Shown: positions 16,990 through 25,915 of the stretch, in pieces
How the letters are laid out: every line of letters starts with the position of its first letter
Numbering within the stretch: position 1 is the first letter of the stretch
Origin: Asticcacaulis excentricus
GTDB taxonomy: Bacteria; Pseudomonadota; Alphaproteobacteria; Caulobacterales; Caulobacteraceae
Reading direction: 5' to 3'
NCBI RefSeq assembly: GCF_003966695.1
Contig: NZ_AP018827.1
Span: forward strand, 2,150,501 to 2,214,500
Length of the DNA: 64,000 nucleotides
Notes under the pieces: generated by a model
Databases searched by the model: none
Told to the model about the DNA's origin: nothing
Seen by the model: the letters and a program-made list of their open reading frames with translations, nothing else
Translations under genes and position numbers: made by a program

Positions 16990-18666
16990 ATGTTTGAATC
17001 TAAAAACGAAATAATAAATGTTATCGCGGCAAGTGGACTTTTTGACACTGAATATTATCTCACTCAGAATCTTGATGTGGCGGCTGCGGGAATGGAGCCG
17101 GTTTACCATTATGTAGAACATGGCGCATTTGAGGGGCGCAATCCAAGTCAGTATTTTGACACTATGTGGTACTTGTCGAACAATAGTGATGTTTTTGAGA
17201 CCCAAATAAATCCTCTATTTCACTACATTGTAGCTGGAGAAATGGAGGGGCGAAATCCTAGCCCGTATATTAATATCAGTGCTTACTCTAAGCATATTGG
17301 ACTCGAATCAAATTCGGGCGCTTTACTTCGCTATATGTCAAAGCCAGAGTTAAATTCTGCCGTCGAGCCTATTGAGGAGTGTTCGATATTAACAGAATTT
17401 GACGTTACTTCTAACGAAATTGACAAAAGTCGTTCAGTTGACCCTAAGGTCATCGCCTTTTATCTGCCGCAATACCACCGGGTTAAGGAAAATGATGAGT
17501 GGTGGGGTGAAGGATTTACTGAATGGACGAATGTTAAGAAGGCTAGCCCTAATTTTGCAGGACATTATCAACCTCATGTTCCTGGAGAAATGGGTTACTA
17601 TGACCTCGATAACCCTGAAGTTCAGCGGAAGCAAACTAAACTTGCGAAAGAATATGGTATAACCGCTTTCTGTTACTACATGTATTGGTTTGACGGTAGA
17701 CGTGTACTGGAGCGTCCACTTGACAATATGTTGAATGACAAAACCATTGATCATGAATTCTGCGTATGCTGGGCTAATGAAAATTGGACGAGAACATGGG
17801 ACGGTAAGGCAGATGACATATTACTTGGTCAGGTCCACACGCCCGACTCTGACCGCAGGTTTATTCGAGATGCAATTAAATATTTAGAAGACCCTCGCTA
17901 TTTGCGGGTGAATGGTAAGCCTATGCTTTTGGTTTATCGTGTGGATCTACTCCCGAACTGCAGAGCTACGGCAGAGATCTGGAGAGAAGAGGCACGCAAG
18001 GCCGGTATTGGAGAACTACATCTCTGCGCTGTTCAATTTTACGGAGTGGACAGTCCTGTGCCATGGGGATTTGATGCTGCGGTTGAATTTCCTCCTCACG
18101 GCTGGCTCGTGCAGGAAAATCTTCCAAACACTATGCCTGAGATAACTAACCCGGATTTTGTCGGCACAATACTAGACTACTCAAAAGCCATTGATTGGGC
18201 TTTGGCAAAACCAATTCCCGATTTTACGTGGTATCGTGGTTGCTTTCCGGGATGGGATAATACCGCTCGTAGACAAAATACGCCCCATTTATTCTGTGAT
18301 AATGATCCTTTCATGTTTCAGAGATGGTTCCAATCAATACTCGAACAAACTGTATTAATGGCTCCCCCAGAACATCAAATAGTATTTGTTAATGCTTGGA
18401 ACGAATGGGGGGAAGGTGCGCATTTGGAACCTTGCGAACGTTTTGGTCGTTTGAATCTGTCAGCCGTACATTCTGCTTTGAGTTACGTGAAATCAAATTC
18501 CTATGTACTAACAGCATTACAAAAATTACGTACTGTTGGTAGTTATGCGGATAGACATCTGGATGAACAGACTGTTTTGCATCATATCAGGGCTAATGAG
18601 CGCTCATTGCGTGCGCTGTCTGCACATCTTCGCTCTCTGGGTGTAAACCCGATGGCGGTGAAATGA
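16990..18666 (+). CDS. WbsX-family glycan enzyme with two N-terminal binding repeats
   Basis: 558 residues, AT-rich compared with the rfb genes. Residues about 18-90 hold two copies of the repeat seen at 286-1071 (FDTEYYLTQNLDVAAAG and the following HYVEHGAFEGRNP; FDTMWYLSNNSDV and HYIVAGEMEGRNP). From about residue 152 it is a WbsX/GH99-like TIM-barrel domain: VIAFYLPQYH, WWGEGFTEWTNVKK, CVCWANENWTRTWDG and NAWNEWGEGAHLEP. Such proteins occur in O-antigen and rhamnan loci and are annotated as glycosyltransferase WbsX, though the activity is poorly established. Its stop overlaps the next start by 4 bp. Confidence 0.85.
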   Translation: MFESKNEIINVIAASGLFDTEYYLTQNLDVAAAGMEPVYHYVEHGAFEGRNPSQYFDTMWYLSNNSDVFETQINPLFHYIVAGEMEGRNPSPYINISAYSKHIGLESNSGALLRYMSKPELNSAVEPIEECSILTEFDVTSNEIDKSRSVDPKVIAFYLPQYHRVKENDEWWGEGFTEWTNVKKASPNFAGHYQPHVPGEMGYYDLDNPEVQRKQTKLAKEYGITAFCYYMYWFDGRRVLERPLDNMLNDKTIDHEFCVCWANENWTRTWDGKADDILLGQVHTPDSDRRFIRDAIKYLEDPRYLRVNGKPMLLVYRVDLLPNCRATAEIWREEARKAGIGELHLCAVQFYGVDSPVPWGFDAAVEFPPHGWLVQENLPNTMPEITNPDFVGTILDYSKAIDWALAKPIPDFTWYRGCFPGWDNTARRQNTPHLFCDNDPFMFQRWFQSILEQTVLMAPPEHQIVFVNAWNEWGEGAHLEPCERFGRLNLSAVHSALSYVKSNSYVLTALQKLRTVGSYADRHLDEQTVLHHIRANERSLRALSAHLRSLGVNPMAVK

Positions 18667-19505
18667 TGTCACTTCCTCTCGTATCTATAATTATCCCAAT
18701 TTACAATCACGAGAAGTTTTTAGAAAAGGCTCTACTCTCGATAATAAATCAGTCGTACAAAAAAATTGAAATTATTGCTATTGATGATGGATCGACTGAT
18801 AAGAGTGCAGAATTAGCAAAATCTTTGCTCTCGAATAGTGATGTACCTCATGTTTTTCTCACAAGAGAAAATCGAGGAGCGCATAATACTATAAATGAGG
18901 GTGTAAAGTTATCCCGCGGAAATTATGTGACTGTATTGAATTCTGACGATTTTTATCATTTAGAGAGGATCTCTGAATGCGTCAGTACTGCTCTGATGCA
19001 TAAATCTGATTTTGTTATAACTGATGTTGAATATGTAGATGAGTTTGGCCTTAATGTGGAAGGCGATCCCTATATTGAAGGAATAAAAAAGTCAGTTCAG
19101 TCTTACGTAAATTACCCGTCTAAAAGCTTTGCCCTTCTTAAAACAAACATTGGAATATCTACCGGAAATTACTTTTTCTCACGCTATATTTATGAGAACG
19201 TTGGCGGTTTTGAGAGCTACAAGTATGTACATGACTGGGACTTTATACTGAAGTGTATGTATTATGTTGAGCCTGTATTGATTTCAAAGAAGCTTTATTT
19301 TTACAGGGTGCACGGAACAAACTCCTTTAAGTCGCTCGCAGATGTCGAGGCGTATGAGACTACAGAGGTTATGCGGAATTGTATGCACCGACTGGTAAAA
19401 AGAACTCCTGAGAACAAGTTGGCCCCATCTCCGCATAACTGGCCCATTTATTTTGATTACTTTATAGATGCGTGGAACTACCACGTATATATGCCACAGA
19501 GTTAG
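18663..19505 (+). CDS. Family 2 glycosyltransferase
   Basis: 280 residues, starting with an ATG that overlaps the previous stop (ATGA). GT-A fold: VSIIIPIYNHEKFLEKALLS, IIAIDDGSTDKS (about residues 36-47), NRGAHNTINEG and VLNSDDFYH as the DxD-like metal site. It adds one sugar to the glycan from a nucleotide sugar; with the rfb operon close by, dTDP-rhamnose is a plausible but unproven donor. AT-rich like its neighbours, suggesting horizontal origin of this three-gene block. Confidence 0.88.
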   Translation: MMSLPLVSIIIPIYNHEKFLEKALLSIINQSYKKIEIIAIDDGSTDKSAELAKSLLSNSDVPHVFLTRENRGAHNTINEGVKLSRGNYVTVLNSDDFYHLERISECVSTALMHKSDFVITDVEYVDEFGLNVEGDPYIEGIKKSVQSYVNYPSKSFALLKTNIGISTGNYFFSRYIYENVGGFESYKYVHDWDFILKCMYYVEPVLISKKLYFYRVHGTNSFKSLADVEAYETTEVMRNCMHRLVKRTPENKLAPSPHNWPIYFDYFIDAWNYHVYMPQS

Positions 19506-19515
19506 GAAATTTAAA

Positions 19516-20367
19516 ATGAAACGTGCACTTGTAATGGCGCACTACGATAAGCATAGTATTGTTGATGCGCATGTGCTTCACACTCTTCGAACATATAGGC
19601 AATATTTTTCAAAAATCATATTTGTCAGCGTTTCAAATCTAGCAAGTGCTGAGCTTGCTAAATTAGAATTCCTAACTGATGAAGTAATAAATAGAAATAA
19701 TATTGGGTATGACTTTTATAGCTGGAAGTTAGGGATTTCCAGATTGAACGTGCGTGAATATGATGAAATCGTCATATCTAATGATAGTTCGTACGGCCCC
19801 CTTACTGATATTGGTTCGTTTTTCTACAAATCCTTAAGCATAGATGCTGATATTTGGGGGGCCAGTATAAACAAACAATTTGCTCCTCATGTTCAATCCT
19901 ATTTTCTCTCGTTTAGGCGAGGTTACATAGCAAGTGGGGCGTTTTCTGAATTCTGGAATTCCGTGGTTCCAATTTCCGACAAAATGGAAATGATATTAAA
20001 GTACGAAGTCGGTTTATCTTCAGGTGCGGTACAAAGAGGATTTAAAATTGGTGCCATCGTCGAATTTGGTGAAATTTCCGAAGATACAATAAGGCAAGTG
20101 GCTGTAGATAATGACATTATAGATGTCTACACAAAAAGATCTATATATAGCAATCATCCATTATTCGATCCTATCCCAAATCCAGTCCAATTATATTGGA
20201 GTCAAGCCTTTAGAATGGGACTACCTTTCCTGAAGGTAGAAGTAATGAGAGATAATCCAATAGGCAATAAGCATGATTTCATTTTTGATAGAATAAAACG
20301 CGAAAAGTTGTATGACGTTGAGCTTATACGACGTCATCAGTCTAGAATAAATTCTGATTTTATTTAA
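19516..20367 (+). CDS. RgpF-like rhamnan synthesis family protein
   Basis: 283 residues from ATG 19516, preceded by TAGGAA; the upstream in-frame start at 19468 would overlap the GT2 gene. It shows the RgpF (rhamnan synthesis F) pattern: LVMAHYDKHSIVDAHVLHTL, NNIGYDFYSWKLG, EIVISNDSSYGPL, DIWGASINKQ and SYFLSFRRG. Members act in assembly of rhamnose polymers, which fits the dTDP-rhamnose operon upstream. Last gene of the AT-rich block. Confidence 0.82.
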   Translation: MKRALVMAHYDKHSIVDAHVLHTLRTYRQYFSKIIFVSVSNLASAELAKLEFLTDEVINRNNIGYDFYSWKLGISRLNVREYDEIVISNDSSYGPLTDIGSFFYKSLSIDADIWGASINKQFAPHVQSYFLSFRRGYIASGAFSEFWNSVVPISDKMEMILKYEVGLSSGAVQRGFKIGAIVEFGEISEDTIRQVAVDNDIIDVYTKRSIYSNHPLFDPIPNPVQLYWSQAFRMGLPFLKVEVMRDNPIGNKHDFIFDRIKREKLYDVELIRRHQSRINSDFI

Positions 20368-20427
20368 GATCGAATATTAAAACTAGTTATACATGAATAA
20401 AGATGGAGATTAAACACAAGTTTCAAA

Positions 20428-20617
20428 GTAATTGCTCACGTGGTTGGCGGATTTTGGGTTGCGCGATGAATCGGGTTCTGAATCCATGGGGTTATGATTC
20501 GTCCTCCGCTTCGTCCTCTTTCGGAGAAAGAAAAAGACGCGCTGATTGCAGAGCAAGCTGATCTGCTGCGCCAGCAAGGGGCTATGATTGAGGAATTGGT
20601 CCGGCGGCTGAATGACC
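20428..20617 (+). mobile_element. IS66-type element, 5' fragment (outermost copy, variant)
   Basis: Begins with the left end GTAATTGCTCACGTGGTTGG at 20428 and encodes the first ~41 residues of the transposase (from ATG 20494: MIRPPLRPLSEKEKDALIAE...). It differs from copy 1 by point changes, such as SEKEK for SDKEK. It is cut after AATGACC by the end of an inverted copy at 20618. The matching 3' half is probably 24988-25792. Confidence 0.75.
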
Positions 20618-21955
20618 GTAATTGCTCACGTGGTTGGCGTGCGAGGCTACGCGACGGTGAAGTTTCCGTCGACGAGGACGCGGATCGCGGCGTAAGGCAT
20701 CAGGCCGCGTAGGCGTGCAGTGCCTGTGATTGAGCGATATCCCGCGTGTATGTCGGCGCCCCATTGTGAGCGGAAGCCGTTTGTCACTTTTCGGAAGATG
20801 ACCGACGGTCTGATCTCTCGCTCGGAGACATTGTTGGTGGGTGGCACCCTGGGATCGGTCATGAAGACAAAGAACTTGGTCCGCCACGCCTTAATTTGCT
20901 TTTTCAGAGAGGCCCCGGCCGGATGGGCCGTTGGAATGGCGAGGATTGTATCGAGTTTGTCGTCTGCCTTGGCTGCATAGGCGCGAAGGGTTCCATCTTT
21001 CAGGTCCCCGCTTCGATGTCCAACGCGGATACACCATCGCAGATGGTCGCGTATTTTCGGGGCAAAGACCATGTCGCCGCGGTCGATGGCATATTGTACG
21101 TCGCGAAGAACGTGGGCCAGACAGACCTGGTGATTTTTGGCGAGTTCCTGCTGACCGGCATAGCGGTCGCTGATCCAAACGTCCGGATAATGGCCCGCCA
21201 TCACTTCTTGCGGAACGGACTTGGCTCGGCTCGGCGCGATCTTATGAAGGACCGCCTTGTCCGAGGTGAAGCTCCATTGCCATTGGGTGACACCGCTGAC
21301 GCGCGTCGTGGTTTCGTCGGACGCGACGACGCGGGCGGTTCGCAGTTGAGCGGCAATAGCCTCGCAAGCCGTTGCCATCTTGCCTTCAAGGCCCTTGAAG
21401 ATGTTGGTCAAACCGCCTTCGGATATCTTCAGGCCGAACAGTTCTCCCATGACGCGCGACAGCCGCTCAAAACTGACATGGTGAGAATGGTGCAAATAGG
21501 TGACCAGCGAACGGATTCCAGGACCAAACGGTGAGCCGGTGGGCATCGAGGCGGGCGGGGCAGCGCGGAAACGCCGACCGCATCCGCAACGCCCGCCCAT
21601 GAGTTCGACCCGCGTAACTACGGGGCGTATCGGCGGCAGCTCGATATGGTCGTAGCGACACCGAATGTGCTGGGAAAGCCGTGACACATCGGCATGGCAG
21701 TGGCGACACTCAGAAGCATACACGCGCTCTATCCGATCAGGATCGTCGGCCAGCCGGCGCGAAACGCCCGGACGCGATGGGCGTGGCTTCTTAGCCCCGC
21801 CACCCGGCCGGTTCGGCTTACCAGGGCCGTCGCTTGAAGGCGGCTGATGCGAGTTCTTCGAAGCCTTCCGCGTCTTGCCGCCGCGCCGCTCAAGGTCATT
21901 CAGCCGCCGGACCAATTCCTCGATCATAGCCCCTTGCTGGCGCAGCAGATCAGCT
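20618..21955 (-). mobile_element. IS66-type element, inverted and 5'-truncated (copy 3)
   Basis: The right inverted end starts at 20618 and the element reads on the minus strand to an AGCT at 21952-21955, where the IS5-like copy C begins. It has exactly the same truncation point and junction as the copy at 9628-10965, in opposite orientation. It encodes the transposase without its native start (20647 to about 21951). Confidence 0.85.
20647..21951 (-). pseudogene. IS66-type transposase lacking native start (copy 3)
   Basis: Same coding content as 9628-10936: zinc-binding segment, DDE core and C-terminus present, first ~22 residues replaced by codons read out of the IS5-like end (open to an ATG at 22002). 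Confidence 0.75.
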
Positions 21956-23297
21956 GGACACCCGCAAAAACCATTGGCGTTTGGCGGGATAGGATGATTC
22001 ATTGGGTTTCTAGCGTCACTGGAGGAACGTCATGGACCCGAAGTCTCTGTTCAGCCTGAACGATCACCTTGAAGCCCTGAGCAAGGATGGCGACCCGCTT
22101 GAGGTTTTGCAGAAGGCGGTGGACTTCGAGTATTTCCGCGGGTGGCTGGTCGAAGGTCTTGGCTACGGTGATGGCAGCAAGGGCGGACGTCCGTCGTTCG
22201 ATGCCGTTATGATGTTCAAGGCCCTGATCCTTCAGGCCCAACATAACCTCTCGGACGCGCGGATGGAGTTCATGATCCGGGACCGTCTCAGTTGGATGCG
22301 GTTCCTCGGCCTGTCGCTGGGTGATCGCACCCCAGATGAGAACACGATCCGGCATTTCCGTAATCGCATGACCGAGACGGGCACACTTCAGCGGGTGATG
22401 AAAGCCTTCGATTGGCAACTGCATAAGAAGGGCTACATCCCGATGTCGGGCCAGATTGTCGATGCCTCACTGGTGCCGGCACCGAAGCAGCGCAACAGCG
22501 AAAGTGAGCGGGACGCGATCAAATCTGGAAAGAGCGCGCAGGAGATCTGGCCGGATGAGCCAAACAAGGCCGCGCAAAAGGTCGAGCCATTGAGGCGCCA
22601 CTGGTCTGAGCCCAGTGGCGAGGAGACGCGCGCTGGACGCTCACGGTGGGTGGTAGGTCCGCTACCGGGAGGACGGCACGCCCCTGCCGATGATTGCGGT
22701 GCCCGTCTTCGGCTATAAGTCCCGTATCAGCATCGACCGGCGTTTTGGCTTTATCCGGTCAATGGCCGTGACGTCGGCCACAGAGGCGGACGGACGTCTG
22801 CTGAAACGTGTGGTCACGACCGACAATACCAGTGGCGACGTCTGGGCCGACAGCGCGTACCGGTCACGCAGCAACGAGAAGTGGCTGTCGGACAAAATGC
22901 TGACGAGCCGTATCCACCGGCGCAAACCTAAAGGCAAAGTCATGCCAAAGGCGATAGCACGGGCCAATGCAGCCAAGTCCTCGGTCCGCGCCCACGTCGA
23001 GCATGTCTTTACGCATCAGAAGAACCGGTTGGGTCTGTTTATCCGCACCATCGGCCTCAAGCGCGCTGAGGCCAAACTCACCTTGGCCAATCTGGCCTAT
23101 AACTTCAACCGGCTGATCTTCCATGAACGTAGGCGAGCCATGGGATGAGTCTGCCCGGTTTACGCAACAAATGGCCAAAACACGGCCCGAAACACCAATA
23201 AAAGTGCCAGACACGCGCATCCTGACCCGCCGAAACATCGCCGCATCCGAACAGCGTGTTATGCAGCCATCAATTCATGAGGTTTTTGCGGGTGTCC
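21956..23297 (+). mobile_element. IS5-family element, copy C (1342 bp) with AGCT target duplication
   Basis: Perfect 17-bp inverted ends GGACACCCGCAAAAACC at both sides, the same length as copy A, and AGCT immediately outside both ends (21952-21955 and 23298-23301). This is the best evidence in the window for a 4-bp AGCT target-site duplication by this element. Confidence 0.92.
22032..23148 (+). pseudogene. IS5-family transposase split in two frames (copy C)
   Basis: Same two-frame organisation as 7980-9096: first part 22032-22718, second part through 23148, with the 9-bp hairpin (22596-22620) at the frame change. That two copies carry the same lesion means that the element moved, or was copied, after the lesion arose. 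Confidence 0.8.
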
Positions 23298-23332
23298 AGC
23301 TACGCGCTACGCCGCTCTCAAACCAAAAAGGT

Positions 23333-24980
23333 GGGTCCCTTTTCGGCTCTGACTCAATTTTGATGCAGTTAGGGCGTCGGCTGGCTTTGGTTTCACCTGA
23401 GAATCAACGTCATGCAAAACGCCCTCAAACCTTCCAACCTCGTCCCCGTCGGCTTCGAGGTCGTTAACGCGGTGACCGACGGTGCTGCTACCGTTGTCAC
23501 GGTGCGCGCGACGAACAGGGGCAGCGCTTGTCCATGCTGCGGTTCATTATCCGAACGTGTCCGCAGCCGGTATTGTCGCCGTGTCGGTGATTTGCCACTG
23601 GCTGGGCGGCCGGTGCGCCTTCGTCTCATGCAAGCAACGCATCTTTACCGAGCGGTACGATAGTGCGGTCTTGGTCCCATGGGCACGCCGGACAGGTCGG
23701 CTCGACTATGTCGTTCACCAACTCGGCTTGGCATTGGGAGGCCGCCCGGCCGCCAGTTTTGCCTCGCGCCTGATGGTTCCGGTGAGCAACGATACATTGC
23801 TGCGCGTCGTTCGACGGCGAAGCGGAAAGGCATTTGTACCTCCAAGCGTAATCGGCATTTACGACTGGGCTTGGCGTCGCAATCAGCGCTACGGGACGAT
23901 TGTCTGTGACCTGGAACGACGGCGACCAATCCGACTTCTTCCCGACAGAGAGCCGGCAACGGCTGAGGCGTGGCTTAGTGGCCAACCGCAAATTACCATT
24001 GTCGCCCGGGATCGCGGCGGCGGTTACGGCGGGGCCGGGGCCAAGGCGCTACCCCAAGCGACACAAGTGGCGGATCGCTGGCATCTGATGGAGAATGCCA
24101 GCCAGGCATTCAGGGATGCCGTGCGGAAATCTATGCGCCAGGTCCGGGCGGCAATAGGCGCAACTGTAATCAATGCGGACTTGCTCACCTCCGCAGAACG
24201 GCTCCAATACGAAGGCTACCTTCGACGTGAAGATACCAACGCCACGATCCTTAAACAGTCGGAAAGCGGAGCTTCGATCCGAGAGATTTCCCGGGTTACC
24301 GGTCATAGCCGCGGTATGGTCAGGAAAATCTTGCGGGGCCAACGTTCGGACATTTTTCGCGTTCGTGAAAGCTCCCTTGAACTACACTTGCCATGGCTGG
24401 ATGAACAATGGGTGGCCGGCCATCGAAATGGTGCCGAGCTTTGGCGACGTCTCAAAGCCTTAGGCTTCCAAGGTTCAATGCGGGTCGTTACCGAGTGGGC
24501 GACAAGGCGGCGACGTTCGGAAAAGGCCGACGCTGAAAGCTTACAGCGTGTTCCGTCGGCGAGGACCATTGCCAGGCTAATGACAGTGGGCCGAGATACC
24601 TTGTCAAAAGCGGAAACTTTGCTCGTCGCGGCTATCGAAGGCGGCGTTCCGTCACTTGTCGAAGCACGCGACCTTGTTGCGAAATTCCACACCATGATCC
24701 GCAAAAAGGCCATGGCTGAACTCGACCCCTGGGTCGAGCAAGCAAAAGCCAGCCTGATCACCTCGTTCGCTAACGGCGTGGCCAGGGACCGGGCGGCAGT
24801 CAGCGCGGCGATCTCCTCATCATGGTCCAACGGCCAGACAGAGGGACAGATCACTAAACTGAAGCTCGTGAAGCGCCAGATGTACGGCCGCGCCAAGATC
24901 GATCTTCTTCGGGCGCGGTTGGTGGATGTTTATTGAACGCGTTTGCACCAAAATTGCGTCAGAGCCCCTTTTCCACGCCG
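23333..24980 (+). mobile_element. ISL3-family element (boundaries approximate)
   Basis: A 23-bp imperfect inverted repeat, GGCTCTGACTCAATTTTG and onward at 23345-23367 and its complement at 24944-24966 (two mismatches), brackets an ISL3 transposase gene. The outermost bases are less well matched, so the ends are given as approximate. The element separates the two halves of an IS66-type copy. Confidence 0.7.
23412..24936 (+). pseudogene. ISL3-family transposase with a frameshift
   Basis: The first frame (from ATG 23412) gives the N-terminal zinc finger: CPCCGSLSERVRSRYCRRVG and PVRLRL. From about 23630 the homology continues in another frame, CKQRIFTERYDSAVL, then LGLALGGRPAASFASRLMVP, DWAWRRNQRYGTIVCDLERR, VADRWHLMENASQAF and SWSNGQTEGQITKLKLVKRQ, ending at 24936. 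The residues expected between the two parts are missing, consistent with a small deletion. Probably inactive. Confidence 0.78.
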
Positions 24981-24987
24981 GTTGACA

Positions 24988-25792
24988 CCGAAGGCGGTTT
25001 GACCAACATCTTCAAGGGCCTTGAAGGCAAGATGGCAACGGCTTGCGAGGCTATTGCCGCTCAACTGCGAACCGCCCGCGTCGTCGCGTCCGACGAAACC
25101 ACGACACGCGTCAGCGGTATCACCCAATGGCAATGGAGCTTCACCTCGGACAAGGCGGTCCTTCATAAGATCGCGCCGAGCCGAGCCAAGTCCGTTCCGC
25201 AAGAAGTGATGGCGGGCCATTATCCGGACGTTTGGATCAGCGACCGCTATGCCGGTCAGCAGGAACTCGCCAAAAATCACCAGGTCTGTCTGGCCCACGT
25301 TCTTCGCGACGTACAATATGCCATCGACCGCGGCGACATGGTCTTTGCCCCGAAAATACGCGACCATCTGCGATGGTGTATCCGCGTTGGACATCGAAGC
25401 GGGGACCTGAAAGATGGAACCCTTCGCGCCTATGCAGCCAAGGCAGACGACAAACTCGATACAATCCTCGCCATTCCAACGGCCCATCCGGCCGGGGCCT
25501 CTCTGAAAAAGCAAATTAAGGCGTGGCGGACCAAGTTCTTTGTCTTCATGACCGATCCCAGGGTGCCACCCACCAACAATGTCTCCGAGCGAGAGATCAG
25601 ACCGTCGGTCATCTTCCGAAAAGTGACAAACGGCTTCCGCTCACAATGGGGCGCCGACATACACGCGGGATATCGCTCAATCACAGGCACTGCACGCCTA
25701 CGCGGCCTGATGCCTTACGCCGCGATCCGCGTCCTCGTCGACGGAAACTTCACCGTCGCGTAGCCTCGCACGCCAACCACGTGAGCAATTAC
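24988..25792 (+). mobile_element. IS66-type element, 3' part (variant)
   Basis: Resumes the IS66-type transposase at EGGLTNIFKGLEGKM and continues to its stop (25763) and right end (25792). It has at least two substitutions against the other copies (SGITQWQW for SGVTQWQW, and ACACGC for GCGCGC nearby). Like the 5' fragment at 20428 it is a variant, so the two are probably halves of one earlier insertion. The outer flanks do not show an 8-bp duplication. Confidence 0.75.
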
Positions 25793-25915
25793 CTATTTTT
25801 CTATGATCGCAAATCAACCAAATTTTATGCAGTGTTTTATTTTCATATGGGAATTGTCCTTTCGAAGTGAAATTTTCGTCGTTAATGTAACAACGGTTAC
25901 CCAGATTTAGATTTA

